A stretch of 64,000 nucleotides of DNA from Podarcis raffonei (Eukaryota > Chordata > Lepidosauria > Squamata > Lacertidae), in the NCBI RefSeq assembly GCF_027172205.1, contig NC_070614.1:42709001-42773000 (forward strand), given 5' to 3'. Shown one piece after another: positions 37,969-49,868 of this stretch. A program made the translations under genes and the position numbers. Each line of letters begins with the position of its first letter. Position 1 is the stretch's first letter. The notes under the pieces are model-generated. The model ran no database searches, was not told the origin of the DNA, and saw only the letters and a list, made by a program, of their open reading frames with translations.

Positions 37969-40900
37969 TCACATAGTAGATCATCTCTTTTGAAACAAAC
38001 TCAGTCATCCTTACAGCACCTTTCAATGCTAAATACTAATCTATTTATTTCTCTTACCATCCTGGTTTGCAATCTTCCCCTCAGCACATGGGATGCAATC
38101 ATAGCAGCAAGGGGGCTGTCCCTCCTTCACTTTCTTGCTGAATCCTGGAAGACATCTCTCAGTACAGACAGAAAGAGGCTGAATCTAATCCATAAATGAA
38201 ACAGCAGAAGGTTCATCAAGACACTAATGAACTTGGAACCCTTTATGTTCTCGGTCCTTTCTCTGTGTTACTAAGCTGACACAGCTTTTCAGTAATCTGT
38301 AATGGTTTATTATTTTCTTATTATTAGTAGTAATGTTTGAAATTATGTGATGTTCCCTCTATATTGCTCTGGGGTGTGCATCTGTTCTGCAAAAATTGCT
38401 CTGTCCATAAGGTTACCCTGTTAATTTTGTTATAATTGCTGATTTGAGTTTGTAGCCCACTAGGTAGACAGCTCTAGAACTGATTTTGGTGCCAGTAGGT
38501 ACATCTGTTCATGGTTCCATCAGATGCTTCCTGGGGAAGTGTTCCAAATCCACTTTGTAGCTTCATGGTCTCTGAGCATGTATACCCTCTTGTGCTGGGG
38601 AAATATACCCAGAGGCTCCATTTGACTGGAAGAAAATCTGCCCTTCTATATCCACGCCCTTCCAAAGAAAAACTGGTATTTGATGTGGACCTAATGACCC
38701 ACATTCAGATGATGAATTGTGTGATGCAAAAACCACATTTGCATGGATGCACTTGTAGTGGGGTCTGTGAATGGGTGGGATTAGGGTGAGATAATTTAGT
38801 TTTTGTTATTTTAATTTGAACTAGGATCTCCTAAGGCATATTTACACTGTTAGCCTTGCTTAACTGTATTTTGTAGTAAAAGGGTCCTTCTGTTTTGTAG
38901 CCTCCTTAATAAAATATTTGCTTTTAATCCATGTGTGGCTTCTAGCAGTAAGCTTTTGGCTCTTAATTTGATACTTCAGTGCTTTCGTCATACACCACTC
39001 CTCAACTTGTGGCTCAAAAAACAGTGAGTAGACCTGCAGGTGAATAATGATTGCTTATTCAATACTGAATCTCTTTTGAATTAGAAAACAATGCAACCCT
39101 ACCTGATTAAACCAACTGTGCCATGTGATGGCATCTTCATCAAGGAGTAATGATTGGTCTGGAGAAGCTTGTGGATCTATCCTCCCAACTCTCACTCGAT
39201 GTAAACTTTGGTTGGCGAATATAATGCAATTGATAATATCCAAGCAAATGCTGCCTCTCCATTCTGGTTGATGAAGACCACATCTCCTGCTGTATTGTTA
39301 AATGACATGCTTCTCAGAAAGTGATGGAGCTAGATTGAAAGCAGAAAAGAAAGGGGTTTAGAAAAGACTGCAGTCTAATGCAGGGAGGAGCATTTTTTTT
39401 CTCTGGGAAGAACCTACAGCAAATGGTGGGGGTGATTTAGTCAATTGTCAGCGGATTCAGGCCCAAGCATGGAGAGAGTCAACCAATTTTTTCCCACACA
39501 CATGCATCTCTCTCAATCTTCCTTACAATCCTTCTTTCTCTGATTGTCCACAAATTAAATATGTTTAAGCAGCAATCTCTATCTTTCTCTCTCTCTCCCT
39601 CCCTCCCTCCCTGAGCATCTCAGAAGACATGGCAGTGGTTTGTGACCACCAGCTCTAAGAAAGGATATGGTTGATATGGGATAGAGGAAGTGCTGAACAT
39701 CTCTTTCAACCATTACCACTGCTTCCTATCTATGAATGGCATGGGATCTCATTGGGTTACAAAGCTTCCATCATAACAAATGCTTTCTCCTCAGACATGG
39801 GGCAATAACTGCCCAAAGAAGGACACAACCATCATTTCCCTTCCCTATAGATTCTACAGCTATTTGCAAGCAGAACAATATATGGGGAAATCATCTAGGA
39901 TACCATCATATCAGTGTACCTCTTACTCTGTTTGCAGAATTATAAATTCAGTTCTGGGTTCTTCTTCCACACACAGTGTTTGAACTCTGAGAGGAAAGAG
40001 CAAGCTGATAGCATTTTGGGAACCCATACAGTGCCAAGAAGTAACAGGGCTTTCACAGTTGAGGATGTTCAGCCTTTACCTGCCAAAACTCTTGATTCGG
40101 ATTCTTCCCTCTCCCTCCATATGCAATTCCTCTGTGCCTGAGTCTGGATGTGGACATGGCATGTAAGGCATGGGCCATGGCGTAGACAGCACTATGGATG
40201 CTGTAACTGTGGCCTGTCATGCTCATTTCAAAAAGAGACCCAGGAAGGTTCTCCAGCTTCTCTTCTCCAGTGCAAATATTCCCCTCCACCTTGTCTGAAG
40301 TGATATCTGGGAATACACATTCAAAGGCCTGTTGCCAGAAGTTCCTGATAAAACCGTCCCCATCTGTGCTGGAAGGGTTTCTGTGCAGAACATACTGATA
40401 AAATCCTGGTGGGTTTCTAAAGTGAATTTCAAAGGCTATAGCACCATTGAATACTCTTGAATCCCAGCTCCTTTGAAAGACAAATGAAGCGAACTCAACC
40501 TGGGCAGTTGTTATCCATACTTTACTTTTTACATTCTTGGCCATGTCATCATGTTCTGATAGGTATGAAAGCCATCTAAAAGTTGCCATGGAAAAAGATT
40601 CTCCAGAGGCAACCACTACGTTAGCTTTGCTGCTAAAAATTTGATCTTGTATATTGGCCGCTTGTTGTAGCAAGCCATACATTTCAGATATAAAACTAAA
40701 ATTGGGGATTATTTCTATGAATGCAAAGCAGACACCACTCTTGGTAAACATTTGGGAAATGGTTTGCACAAATCTTTCTCCATTTTCATTGTCCATTGCA
40801 ATGACTCCAATCCACGTCCACCTGAAATGCAGAAGCAAAGAGAGAATTCCCTCATACTGAAGGGCTTCTGAGGCTGCCATCTGGTAGAAGGGAAGCCCTG

Positions 40901-41042
40901 GGCTTTTATCATTCATCACTGGAGCAGAGCCATAAATGAGCTAAAGAGGCAATGGAGGAAGAGAAGAGGCAAAGTAATATTTGCATAGTTCTTTCAAAAT
41001 ATTAATATACATTTTGTGGTGAATCCTGTTAGTCAGACATGC

Positions 41043-41129
41043 TAAAGTGGTACCTCAGGTTAAGAACAGTTTCAGGTTAAGAATGGACCTCCGGAACGAA
41101 TTAAGTTCTTAACCTGAGGTACCACTGTA
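41043..41129. mobile_element. Half of a Tigger-like MITE at a recombination junction, gene E intron 2
   Basis: Only the right ~87 bases of the MITE seen in gene B (8480-8710) are present. The sequence to the left is not MITE but an extra copy of the empty-site flank, as in gene C. Confidence 0.8.
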
Positions 41130-42294
41130 TTCATATACATTATTATGTGGTGAATCCTGTCAGTCAGACATGCCCTTTGCCACCCACAAGGGGTTGCATG
41201 CCCTTTCTCATTTATACAAAAGACACACATGCAGATGGGCTGAAAACTGAGGTCATCTCCCATTCCTGCTTGTTAAACATTTGTTCTGTTAAGCAGAGAG
41301 GGGGCATTTTCCCTACTATATTCTTTTTTTTAAAAAAAGTTTCCCAATTTGGCAGGGTTAAACTGAACATAGGGACACACGATGTCCTAAACAAAGGATT
41401 GCCTAACACTGCGTTAGACATTATTTACTGCAACCACATCAGAATTGCAACTTGGGTCAGATGCACATTTCTTCTCTGGAGCGTCTTTTGTCTTCACAAA
41501 GCACATACCCCAACACACAGCAGAACTGCCATTTCTGCCTTTTCTTTTTCAAGACTTCTTAGACTTCATCTATGAACATTTATTTCACTTTGGAACCAGC
41601 TTCTCAATACTATTGCTGTTCTCCTGCACAACTGGGCAGTATCTGCAATTTGCCAAAGCTCCAGAGTGTGTTTAATTTCAAAGCCCTTTCCCCCTAAACA
41701 TTCACATATTGGGTGTGGTGTGGTGAAGGCAAATAATTATTGTACTTGGAAATACTTGTGAATTTTTATCCTAGAAGCAATTCCCCAGCTTCCCCTGCAA
41801 CTCAATACAGATACCCTTCTCGTTAAGCAGGAAATGCTGCAAATCCAAAAATGGCTGGTGAGGGTGGTGTGCATGGTTCTGCCCCCAATTTCATCCTCGC
41901 CCTGAACTGGTGCTGTGAATTCAGCCTCATTCTCTATGCAAGCTAAGAGAGGTATTGTACATGGGTGTCTTACCTGTGGAATCTTATAGATATCCAAAAC
42001 TGTTGCCACATAAAAGGAAATTTCAGAATCAAGTCCCCCAATGACAGCAACCAGATTATTTTCAACATCACATATATAGTTTGGGACAAATTTCTCCACC
42101 ATGGATAAAAGCAGCAGTGTGGCGAGATACGTGCTCCTTGCATTGTTATAGCTGTCATATAAGTTAAAGCCCAAGGTAATATTGGGTAGGATGTGAGGGT
42201 CTTCATTGATCTCCTTGACTGCAAATGCCAAGGCCAAGATGTGCTGGTAAAGCTTAGGCACCACCCTAGAATGAGATTTGCAAACAGTATCAGA

Positions 42295-42690
42295 AGGAAC
42301 AGATATGATTAACAATAGTACTTCCTGTCCATTCCACTGCTGAACAGTTCTTATAATCAGCAAGTTCTTCCTCACGTTTACACAGAATCTCCTTTCTTGC
42401 AACTGGAATCCATTGCTTCGGGTCCTACCCTCTGGAGCAAGAAAAAATAAGCTTGCTCCATCTTCCTGGTGACAGCCCTTGAGATATTTGAAAATGGCTA
42501 TGCTATATCCCCTCAGTCTCCTATTTTCATAGTTAAACATACCAAACCCCTCAACCTTTTGTCATAAGGCTTGGCTTCCAGACCCTTGATCATATGTGTC
42601 AACCTCTTCTGCACATGTTGTAGCTTGTCAGTATCCTTAAATTGTGCTGAACGCAACTGAACACAATACACCAGGTGTGTTCTGCGCAGC
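42295..42690 (-). mobile_element. CR1 LINE fragment in gene E intron 1
   Basis: Orthologous to the CR1 tails in genes B and C ([32 protein letters not shown]). Marks the shared origin of the three type-1 genes. Confidence 0.8.
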
Positions 42691-43698
42691 GCAGAAGAGA
42701 TCTGTTCTGTGTGTGTGTTTTTATTGGGGCACTATGCTTCTGTTGATGCAGACTTTTCAGATGTACTACTGGCAAGCCAGGTGTTCCCCATCTTATATTT
42801 GTGCAGCTGGTTTTTTCTGCCTAAGTGCAGCGCCTGACATTTGTCCCTACTGAAATTCATTTTGTTAGTTTTGTCCCAGTAAAGACCTGTTAAGGCCAAT
42901 GGTATCTAGACCAGGGGTTACTAATGTGGTGCCCATAGGAACATTGGAACCCCTGGGGTCTTTCCCTGAAACATCTGAAGTCTTTTCCTGACATTTACAA
43001 AGTGTCTGAGCTCTCTCCTGCAATGACCCCTTCCTCATTCATGAGGCAGAGTTGGTGGTTGTAATTCACAGAATTATATGGCATCATTGTGAAACAAGCT
43101 TTAGCCTAAGATCAGGAAATGAAACAATAAGAGCATTCAGCTTCTGTAAAGTTTTTTAAATTCATTTTCACTAACACTCCTGTTCAGATAAAGTCTATCA
43201 AAACCAACTGTTCAAAGGGGCTATCTCAGACACATAAATATATATACATTTCAATACATTTATATTCATTTCCCTATCAAGAAATGGGAGCTTCTAGAGT
43301 ATTCTCTTAATTCAGAAGACATTCCTATGTATTTTTACATCAGCATATGTCCCACTGAAATAAAAAGTGCTTATCCCTAGGTCAATGGGTAGAAGTTTGC
43401 AGCCTCAGCCATTATGCTGAGGCTGCAACTCTAGGTTTGATCATTCCTCTGCTGTAATGAATGAGTGGCTTAGTTCTTACACAAGCTCTTCAGGCAGCGC
43501 TGGTGGGGGTTCCTCAGTGAATGTTGCTGGAGAGGAGATGAAGCCACCATGGAAAACAATGCCACCAATGAGGAACTCTCCTGGCTGATGATACATTTGA
43601 AGTGGACGGTGTGGACTTTGGAGCCTGCATTTTACTATGCGAGCCTGACATGCATTGTAAGAAATCAGTTTCAGCAGCAAGACCACTAAAACCACCAT

Positions 43699-44576
43699 TC
43701 ATACAAGGGCAACTGTTTGTTCTATGCAGAAACCATGATTTCTCTGGCAATAGTATAATCAGCTTCTCCAAGATAAAAAGTGTCTCATTTGAATGGTAGT
43801 TAAGTTTCCTGAGAGGATGCAATCTGGGAGTATCCCAGACTCTTTTTAAGTAATTCTGGTTAAGTTGCAGCATCCCTTGTGTTATGTTGCCAGTTGCCAA
43901 AGAAAATCCAGAGGGATCTTTGAGGAGCAGCAGATTTAATTATAGCCTTTTAATAACCAAGGAGGAATGTATGTATTCAGTTTTAGGGATTCCCTGTGGA
44001 ATTGCTGAAGGAAATGTCTTTGCCACATTTTCAGGACTGTTATTTTTAATTTCCTTTCATTAGATAATAAGGGGCCAGTGGTGTATTGGTGAAGTTAGAA
44101 GTTAGAAGTTCATAATAGAAGACCTTGTAACCAATGGAGATCCCAAAATGTAGTATGGTGTAGTCAGGATGAGCAGACCTGGATTCACACCAGCCATGTG
44201 GCATGACTGCAACCCTACACATAGTAGTTACTTGGGACTAAGCTTCCATGATTTTTAAAATCACTTGTAAAATATGGTGAATTTTACAACAATATCTTTA
44301 GTACTCTGAAATGCAACCTTTAGCTTTTAATTCAAAATTTAAAATATTTGTACAAAAGTGTTCCTTTTTAAACTTTAGTATGAGGGGGAAAGAACATCAA
44401 ATTCAGAGAAGAATGAACTTGGAAGAGTGGCTCTGCTATGTTTCAAGCCCACATAGCTGTCTGTGTTCCTTGATGGTATCACAGTACTTTGTCAGGGGAA
44501 AGTCCAGTGAGACCAGCTACATGGGCTGCTGTATTGGCTTTGGGGAACAGTTTTGTCAAATAGACTTGTTCATTCT
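43699..44576. other. 5' flank of gene E
   Basis: Matches the gene B 5' flank (11507-12388) along its length and ends at the next type-2 7TM exon. It should contain the gene E promoter. No other gene. Confidence 0.6.
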
Positions 44577-45734
44577 TTAATGCTTTCTTATAATAAGCTG
44601 TCCTCTGCTGTTTAACTCTGGCCTCACCAAAATGATATAGTAACATTTGGGGAAGAAGATGCAGCCCAGTAACCCAAAACTAGAGGCCAATATAGAAAAG
44701 ATCTCCACAGCCATCATGTACTTTCCCTTGGTACTCAGGTAGGTTGGAACAAAGGACAGCCACACACTGCAAAACACCAACTTGCTGAAGGTGATGAACT
44801 TGGCTTCATTAAAACTGGTAACTTCCTAGCTAGGAAAGCCACAGTGAAACTGACAAGGGCCAGCATTCCCATGAAGCCTAGGACACAGTAGAACATGGTG
44901 ACTGATCCTTCGTTACATTCCAGTATACCATATTTTTCGCTCTATAAGGCGCACCAGACCATAAGACTCACCTAGTTTTTGGAGGAGGAAAACAAGAAAA
45001 AAAATATTCTGAATCCCAGAAGCCAGAACAGCAAGAGGGATCACTGTGCAGCGAAAGCAGCAACCCCTCTTGCTGTTCTGGCTTCTGGGATAGCTGCGCA
45101 GCCTGCATTCACTCCATAAGAAGCACATTTCCCCTTACTTTTTAGGAGGGAAAAAGTGAGTCTTATAGAGCAAAAAATACAGTAATTTCTTTAGTCCCTG
45201 AGTGCTTGTCTAAATCAGGGAGTGGGGGAGCAACTATCAGCCAGGCACTACACATCATCATTTGAATGAGGAAACTGAAAAGAACAATGGAGATGGCCAG
45301 ATGTTTCCCCACCCATCTCCTCATTCTGGAGCCTGGCTTGGTAGCCATGAAAGCTAGAACCACTATAGTTGTTTTTGCTAAGATGCAAGATACTGCTACT
45401 GAGAAGATCACTCCAAAAGCAGTTTGTCGAAGTAGGCAGGTTATTTTTGTGGGCTGGCCAAGGAATAGGAAAGGGCAAAGAAAGGAGAGAATGAGGGCTA
45501 TGAGGAGAACATAGGTGAGGGTCCGATTGTTGGCTTTGACTATGGGAGTTTCTTTGTGCTTGATGAAGATCCTAAGCATCAAAGCTGTAATGAAAGTCAA
45601 TAAAAGAGCAAAAGTGACCAAACTGATTCCCAGAGGTTCATCATAAGACAGGAAGCTAATATCTTTTGGAAGACATATATCCTGGCCAATGTTTGGGTAC
45701 TGATCTTCTGGATATTGAAAACAATCATCCATGT
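44577..45734 (-). pseudogene. V2R pseudogene F: type-2 7TM exon split by a MITE
   Basis: A 7TM exon close to that of gene D, beginning Met-Asp-Asp-Cys after an AG acceptor at 45735-45736 and ending at 44577. A 255-base MITE interrupts it in the loop before the NEGS motif. Near 44811 four bases are missing relative to D (the Phe-Asn/Asp-Arg region), which shifts the frame. The part from TM1 to TM4 (45183-45734) is still open. Intron 5 sequence like that of gene D continues to about 45905, where an L1 element replaces the rest. No exons 1-5 were found, so only the last exon remains. Confidence 0.88.
44928..45182. mobile_element. MITE with TA target duplication inside pseudogene F exon
   Basis: Inverted ends CCATATTTTTCGCTCTATAAG and CTTATAGAGCAAAAAATACAG, with TA at 44926-44927 and 45183-45184. 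Removing it with one TA restores the uninterrupted exon sequence seen in paralogs. An inner inverted repeat of about 27 bases (around 45013-45040 and 45064-45092) gives a second hairpin. Tc1/mariner-type by target site. Confidence 0.85.
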
Positions 45735-45907
45735 CTGGAAAAAAAAATCAAAGAATATGTTTACTGAATATGTTTAGAGTTCAGTGGTGGTAGGGGAAGA
45801 GGCTTCCATAGCTTTTTATTTTATATCCCATTTTTTACTCGACTCTTCAAGGCAGTCAACAACATTTAGAAAACGCAGCAGATTAAAAGCAAAACTACCA
45901 GCCCCTA

Positions 45908-47344
45908 TAAGAGTTTTATGAACCACATTCTTAGGAAGAATCTGTATAGAGTTTGGGAGAAATATAAAAACTGCTGGAAAGAAAATCACCTTTATGGCTT
46001 TCTCCTATCAAGGCAATTACAATTAAAGAGTTAATATGGATAGACAATAAGTGACTTACAGGGAATTGCTGGATTTTACCGGGATGAGGGTGGGTGGGGT
46101 GTAACCCAATCTGAAACCAATTAAAAACCTAAGTAGTCAAGTTGCAGACTGGTTGCAATATCATCAGTTACATGATATGTTTAAATTAGACAGAAAGAAC
46201 TGTTTTTGGACCATAGCTCACAATTCAAAATTCAAAACAGAACTTTTATAAAACAAAGATAAACTTTTGTCTAAAATACACAATCTTTTATTAAAATGGG
46301 AAACAAAAATTAGCTTGTTAAAGCTTCAATGACGCACTGGGCAATAGATAAAGGACACAATATAGATCTTAACCTCTGGGAGAAACTTTGGAAAAGTGAC
46401 TTGAAAATTACAGCATGTTATTCTTTGAAAGAGAACTATTTGAAAATGATTCATAGATGTTATTTAACTCGAGGCAGGTTGGCTAAGATTTACAAGACAG
46501 AATCTAATAAGTGTTGGAAGTGTCAAGGTGTGGAGGGAACATTATTTCACATGTGGTGGGCATGTAAAAAGGTAAAAGAATATTGGGAAATGATTTATAA
46601 TGAACTAAAAAAAATGTTTAATATTACCTTCCCCCTAAACCCAGAGTCCTTTCTGGTGGGGATAACCCAGACTGAAATTCCTAGTTATCAGGAATATTAT
46701 TGATGTATTCAACATCTGCAGCTCATGTCTTGTTAGCCCCAAAAATGGAAAGTGAGTGGTGTTTCAACTAAAGAGGATTGGCAAACTAAGTTGACAGAAT
46801 ATGCACAACTGGCAGACTTAACATATGGAATAAAAGCGCAAGAAGAATATATGTTTAAGGAAGATTGGAAAAAGTTTATTGAGTATATGGAAAATAAGTG
46901 TGTATAGCTGAAAATGCTGGAAGCATGAAATTCAATCTTTATAATATCTAAATAATTCTTGAGGGATATAATACAGTGGTACCTTGGGTTAAGAACTTAA
47001 TTCGTTCTGGAGGTCTGTTCTTAACCTGAAACTGTTCTTAAACTGAAGCACCACTTTAGCTAATGGGGCCTCCTGCTGCCACTGCGCCGTCACTGCATGA
47101 TTTCTGTTCTCATCCTGAAGCAAAGTTCTTAACCCGAGGTAATATTTCTGCGTTAGCAGAGTCTGTAACCTGAAGCGTATGTAACTTTAAGCGTATGTAA
47201 CCCGAGGTACCACTGTAGTGGAAAACTGATTTGAATGGTTATAATAAAATGTGCAGGGATGTAAGATATGTAAAATGAACCATGGAAAGAGAAGAAGGGA
47301 AGTCATTTGGAAGTCTGTAAAATGTTTATTTGAAATTGTAAAAC

Positions 47345-47345
<1 letters not shown>
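45908..47345 (+). mobile_element. L1 LINE fragment (ORF2 C-terminal end and 3' UTR)
   Basis: The stretch 46329-46700 encodes an L1 ORF2 C terminus (KMIHRCYLTRGRLAKIY, NKCWKCQGVEGTLFHMWWAC, EYWEMIYNELKKMF). Upstream and downstream parts are broken into other frames. A Tigger-like MITE (46974-47215) is inserted in it, and the element ends near the (TA)n run. It has replaced the 5' part of pseudogene F. Confidence 0.8.
46974..47215. mobile_element. Tigger-like MITE nested in L1
   Basis: CAGTGGTACC inverted ends and TA duplications at 46972-46973 and 47216-47217. Nesting shows it arrived after the L1 fragment. Confidence 0.88.

Positions 47346-47346
<1 letters not shown>

Positions 47347-47394
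<48 letters not shown>
47347..47394. repeat. (TA)n microsatellite
   Basis: About 24 uninterrupted TA units at the L1 3' end. Confidence 0.95.
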
Positions 47395-47397
<3 letters not shown>

Positions 47398-48570
47398 TGA
47401 AATCATTGACCCAGTAGATTTGTTCATTCTTACATGTAGATGTTTCAAAGGGGAGGGGGGAAAGAAAAGATAAAGACTAGCCTTCCTACCACTGTGTTGT
47501 CCCTCTTTCTAAAACCATTGCTTATTTATCCCTACCACCAGCAGCCCAAAAAGGAAAGCAAAGATGTTGAACCAAGGGTTCTATATCCACATGAGACTCC
47601 AGAAAGGGAGGCTCTTTCCCTCAGTCCCTTGTGACAATTTCTTTCTATGGGACGTGATTGGGATCAGAATACCCCTTCTGTCACAATTCCAGATGACCAT
47701 GGAACCTCTCCCATAACACACTGTATCCATTTGGTTTGCTTCAACACGTCCATGCTTAGGAGGCTGAGCCCAGAAAAACAGCAATTATGTGCAGAGGTTC
47801 CCCAGTGCTTCAGTATGCCAGAGGGAGGCAATCAGTGTTTCAGCGGATACTAATGACATTGTTATTGAGGTACTCATTCCCATGAACTAATTAGATATGT
47901 GTCAGATGCATCAAAGCTGTGATATGTGAACAGGCCCACTTTATCTTCCCTCCATGTTCCACTATAAGACACATAGGACAGTGAGCACACAAACACAACA
48001 TTTATGAGATGTCTTCAGGGTGATGGTTCAATGTTTTGAATGCGATGGAGGCAAAGAATCAGTCAAAGGAGACTGAGGTAAGAATGAAAGAGAGGTGGGT
48101 CTGCATGGGTGCAGTGTCAGAATTGGTGGGCGGGGGTCGCATGAAGGTAAGAATCCGATTTGCTATAATAAACATCTTCACTCGCTGTTCCAGGGATCTT
48201 CCTCTGATACCAGTTCACAGTTGTTCATATTTCATGAATTTGCTGCTTCTTCCTTCTGGTTTAGAAAGCTTTGTAGTTGTTTTCATATCATATGATGGAG
48301 AAACAGGAATGTCTCTTGGCTCATCCATACTGTTTAATATGGATAGTAAGAATGTCCATTAATTCTCCATTGTCCATATGATGTCCTCATCTACATTGCT
48401 GCCTTCCCAAACCCTTCCCCTCCCTTAATCCAGATTTTCTCATACCTTCTTATGTTTGGAGTATTCTGGTATAAGAAAATCTGGTTTGAGGGAGGGGAAG
48501 CGTGTGGGAAAGCACCAATTTGGAATAGAGTGACATGGACTATGGAAAATTAATGGAAGTACAGGAAGAG
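47395..48570. other. Intergenic sequence, nothing recognised
   Basis: Scattered short frames of fewer than 110 codons with no similarity I know and no splice context. It marks the switch from the minus-strand V2R array to plus-strand genes. Confidence 0.4.
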
Positions 48571-48575
48571 TACTA

Positions 48576-48830
48576 TTGAGAGCCAGTGTGGTGTAGTGGT
48601 TAAGAGCAGTGGACTCGTAATCTGGTGAACTGGGCTCGATTCCCTGCTCCTCCACATGCAGCTGCTGGGTGATCTTGGACTAGTTACACGTCTCTGAAGT
48701 CTCTCAGCCTCACGCACCTCACAGGGTGTTTGTTGTGGGGGAGGAAGGGAAATGAGATTGTTAGTCACTTTGAGACTCCTTAGGGTAGTGATAAAGCGGG
48801 ATATCAAATCCAAACTCCTCCTCCTCCTCT
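48576..48830 (+). mobile_element. tRNA-derived SINE with CORE/MIR-like body
   Basis: An A-box region GTGTAGTGGTTAAGAGC and B-box GCTCGATTCC are followed by the MIR-like stretch GGGTGATCTTGGACTAGT and CTCTCAGCCTCA. The tail is CTTTGAGACTCCTTAGGG...AAAGCGGGATAT with CTC/CTT repeats. Confidence 0.75.
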
Positions 48831-49847
48831 TCTTTTCACATTAAATGACTGTATGGATGAGCTTTTCACATGGTAAAGCTGGTGGGGAGAAAGTGTTGCA
48901 GCAGTTGGGGCAAAAAGGGGTTTAGAGGCAAGTGGAGGGGCAGGAGAGAGAGAAAAAAAGCAGTTTTCTGACATCTACAAAAGCAACCAGGAGCAATCAC
49001 TGAAGGTTTGCTTTTTTGCAGAGCGGGAATCTGAAATAAAACAAAACAATGAGTGTAGAGTGGTTACCACTCATTTTTTTCCTCCAACTGCACCCAATCC
49101 AATAGGTTGGAGTCTTAGAAAGGTCTACTCAGAAGGAAGCCCTATCTAGGACTCATGCACACTTCTGCTTGGTCTACCATTTCCCCCCAGGAAAACCAGC
49201 AGTTTACCACTGAATGGGATCAAATGTCAATCAGGATTTCTATGGATTGATGTTTGCTCTGATTTAGTGCTAAAGAGTGGGTTTTCCAAGGGAAAGAACC
49301 TGGGCAAAGGCAAAACTGCTAGGACTCATGCCCCAAAAGCACGAGACAAGCACAAAACCACTCAGACCTGTGCTTTCTAGGCACAGGACCAGCAGAAGTG
49401 TGGATGAGCCCTTTAGCTCAGTAGGTCTCACTAAGAGCGTTGCAGCTCCAAAGTAAGCACCACTTAATGCAGAGGAACATGCATAGTTGGACTCCTAAGC
49501 ACATTTAGAAAAGGTGCAGACCACACTTTTAAAACACATCCAATGCATATTTAAAGCACATAACTATTGTGTAATAAAGAATCCAGAAAGGGGCTGTTTC
49601 TGAAGAGTAATAATATATAGGTTCTGTTCTGTTTAGAGTATAACCAGTGAATTGAAGACGTTTCCTATGAACACAACTCTGCATGCATAAACCTGACTTA
49701 CTGTAAGTCTGAATCCAACACTAGGATCCAAAACACACATTGGGGGAGGAAAATGAATTATTCCGTTAACACCGCTCCCTTAAAGGGCAAACCTGCTTAG
49801 CCTATAGTCAAAAAGGCAAATGATACCTGCTCTTGAAATGCAAACGT
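48831..49847. other. Upstream region of the odorant receptor
   Basis: No coding sequence recognised. If the receptor has a noncoding first exon, as OR genes commonly do, it would lie here or further left. I could not identify it. Confidence 0.35.
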
Positions 49848-49868
49848 GCTTTTGTTCTGTAATTCCAG
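49848..49868 (+). promoter_or_regulatory. Candidate 3' splice site directly before the OR start codon
   Basis: A pyrimidine-rich tract ending in TTCCAG abuts the ATG at 49869. This fits the common OR layout of a noncoding 5' exon spliced to a single coding exon. Not confirmed by transcript data. Confidence 0.45.

Larger units (their letters stand above)
35883..43698 (-). pseudogene. V2R gene E (type 1), six exons, one frameshift in exon 4
   Basis: Vomeronasal type-2 receptor closely related to B and C. Exons (minus): 43481-43698, 41974-42265, 40080-40940, 39103-39329, 38058-38184, 35883-36784. All borders are GT/AG. Exons 1, 2, 3, 5 and 6 are open and have paralog lengths. Exon 4 has 227 bases instead of 228: one base is missing at about 39245, where C encodes Ala-Ser-Ser-Leu-Asp. 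The shift leads to a stop within the exon, and the usual Trp of the Asn-Trp-Ile-Ile motif is also Cys. The receptor would end before the cysteine-rich and 7TM parts, so this is probably a young pseudogene, unless the missing base is a sequencing error. Intron 5 has a ~0.79 kb composite retroposon insertion, and intron 2 a recombination scar. Confidence 0.83.

Noticed and set aside
48576-48660. tRNA gene
   Set aside because: The A and B boxes belong to a SINE head; the rest of a tRNA fold is not present and the SINE body follows directly.
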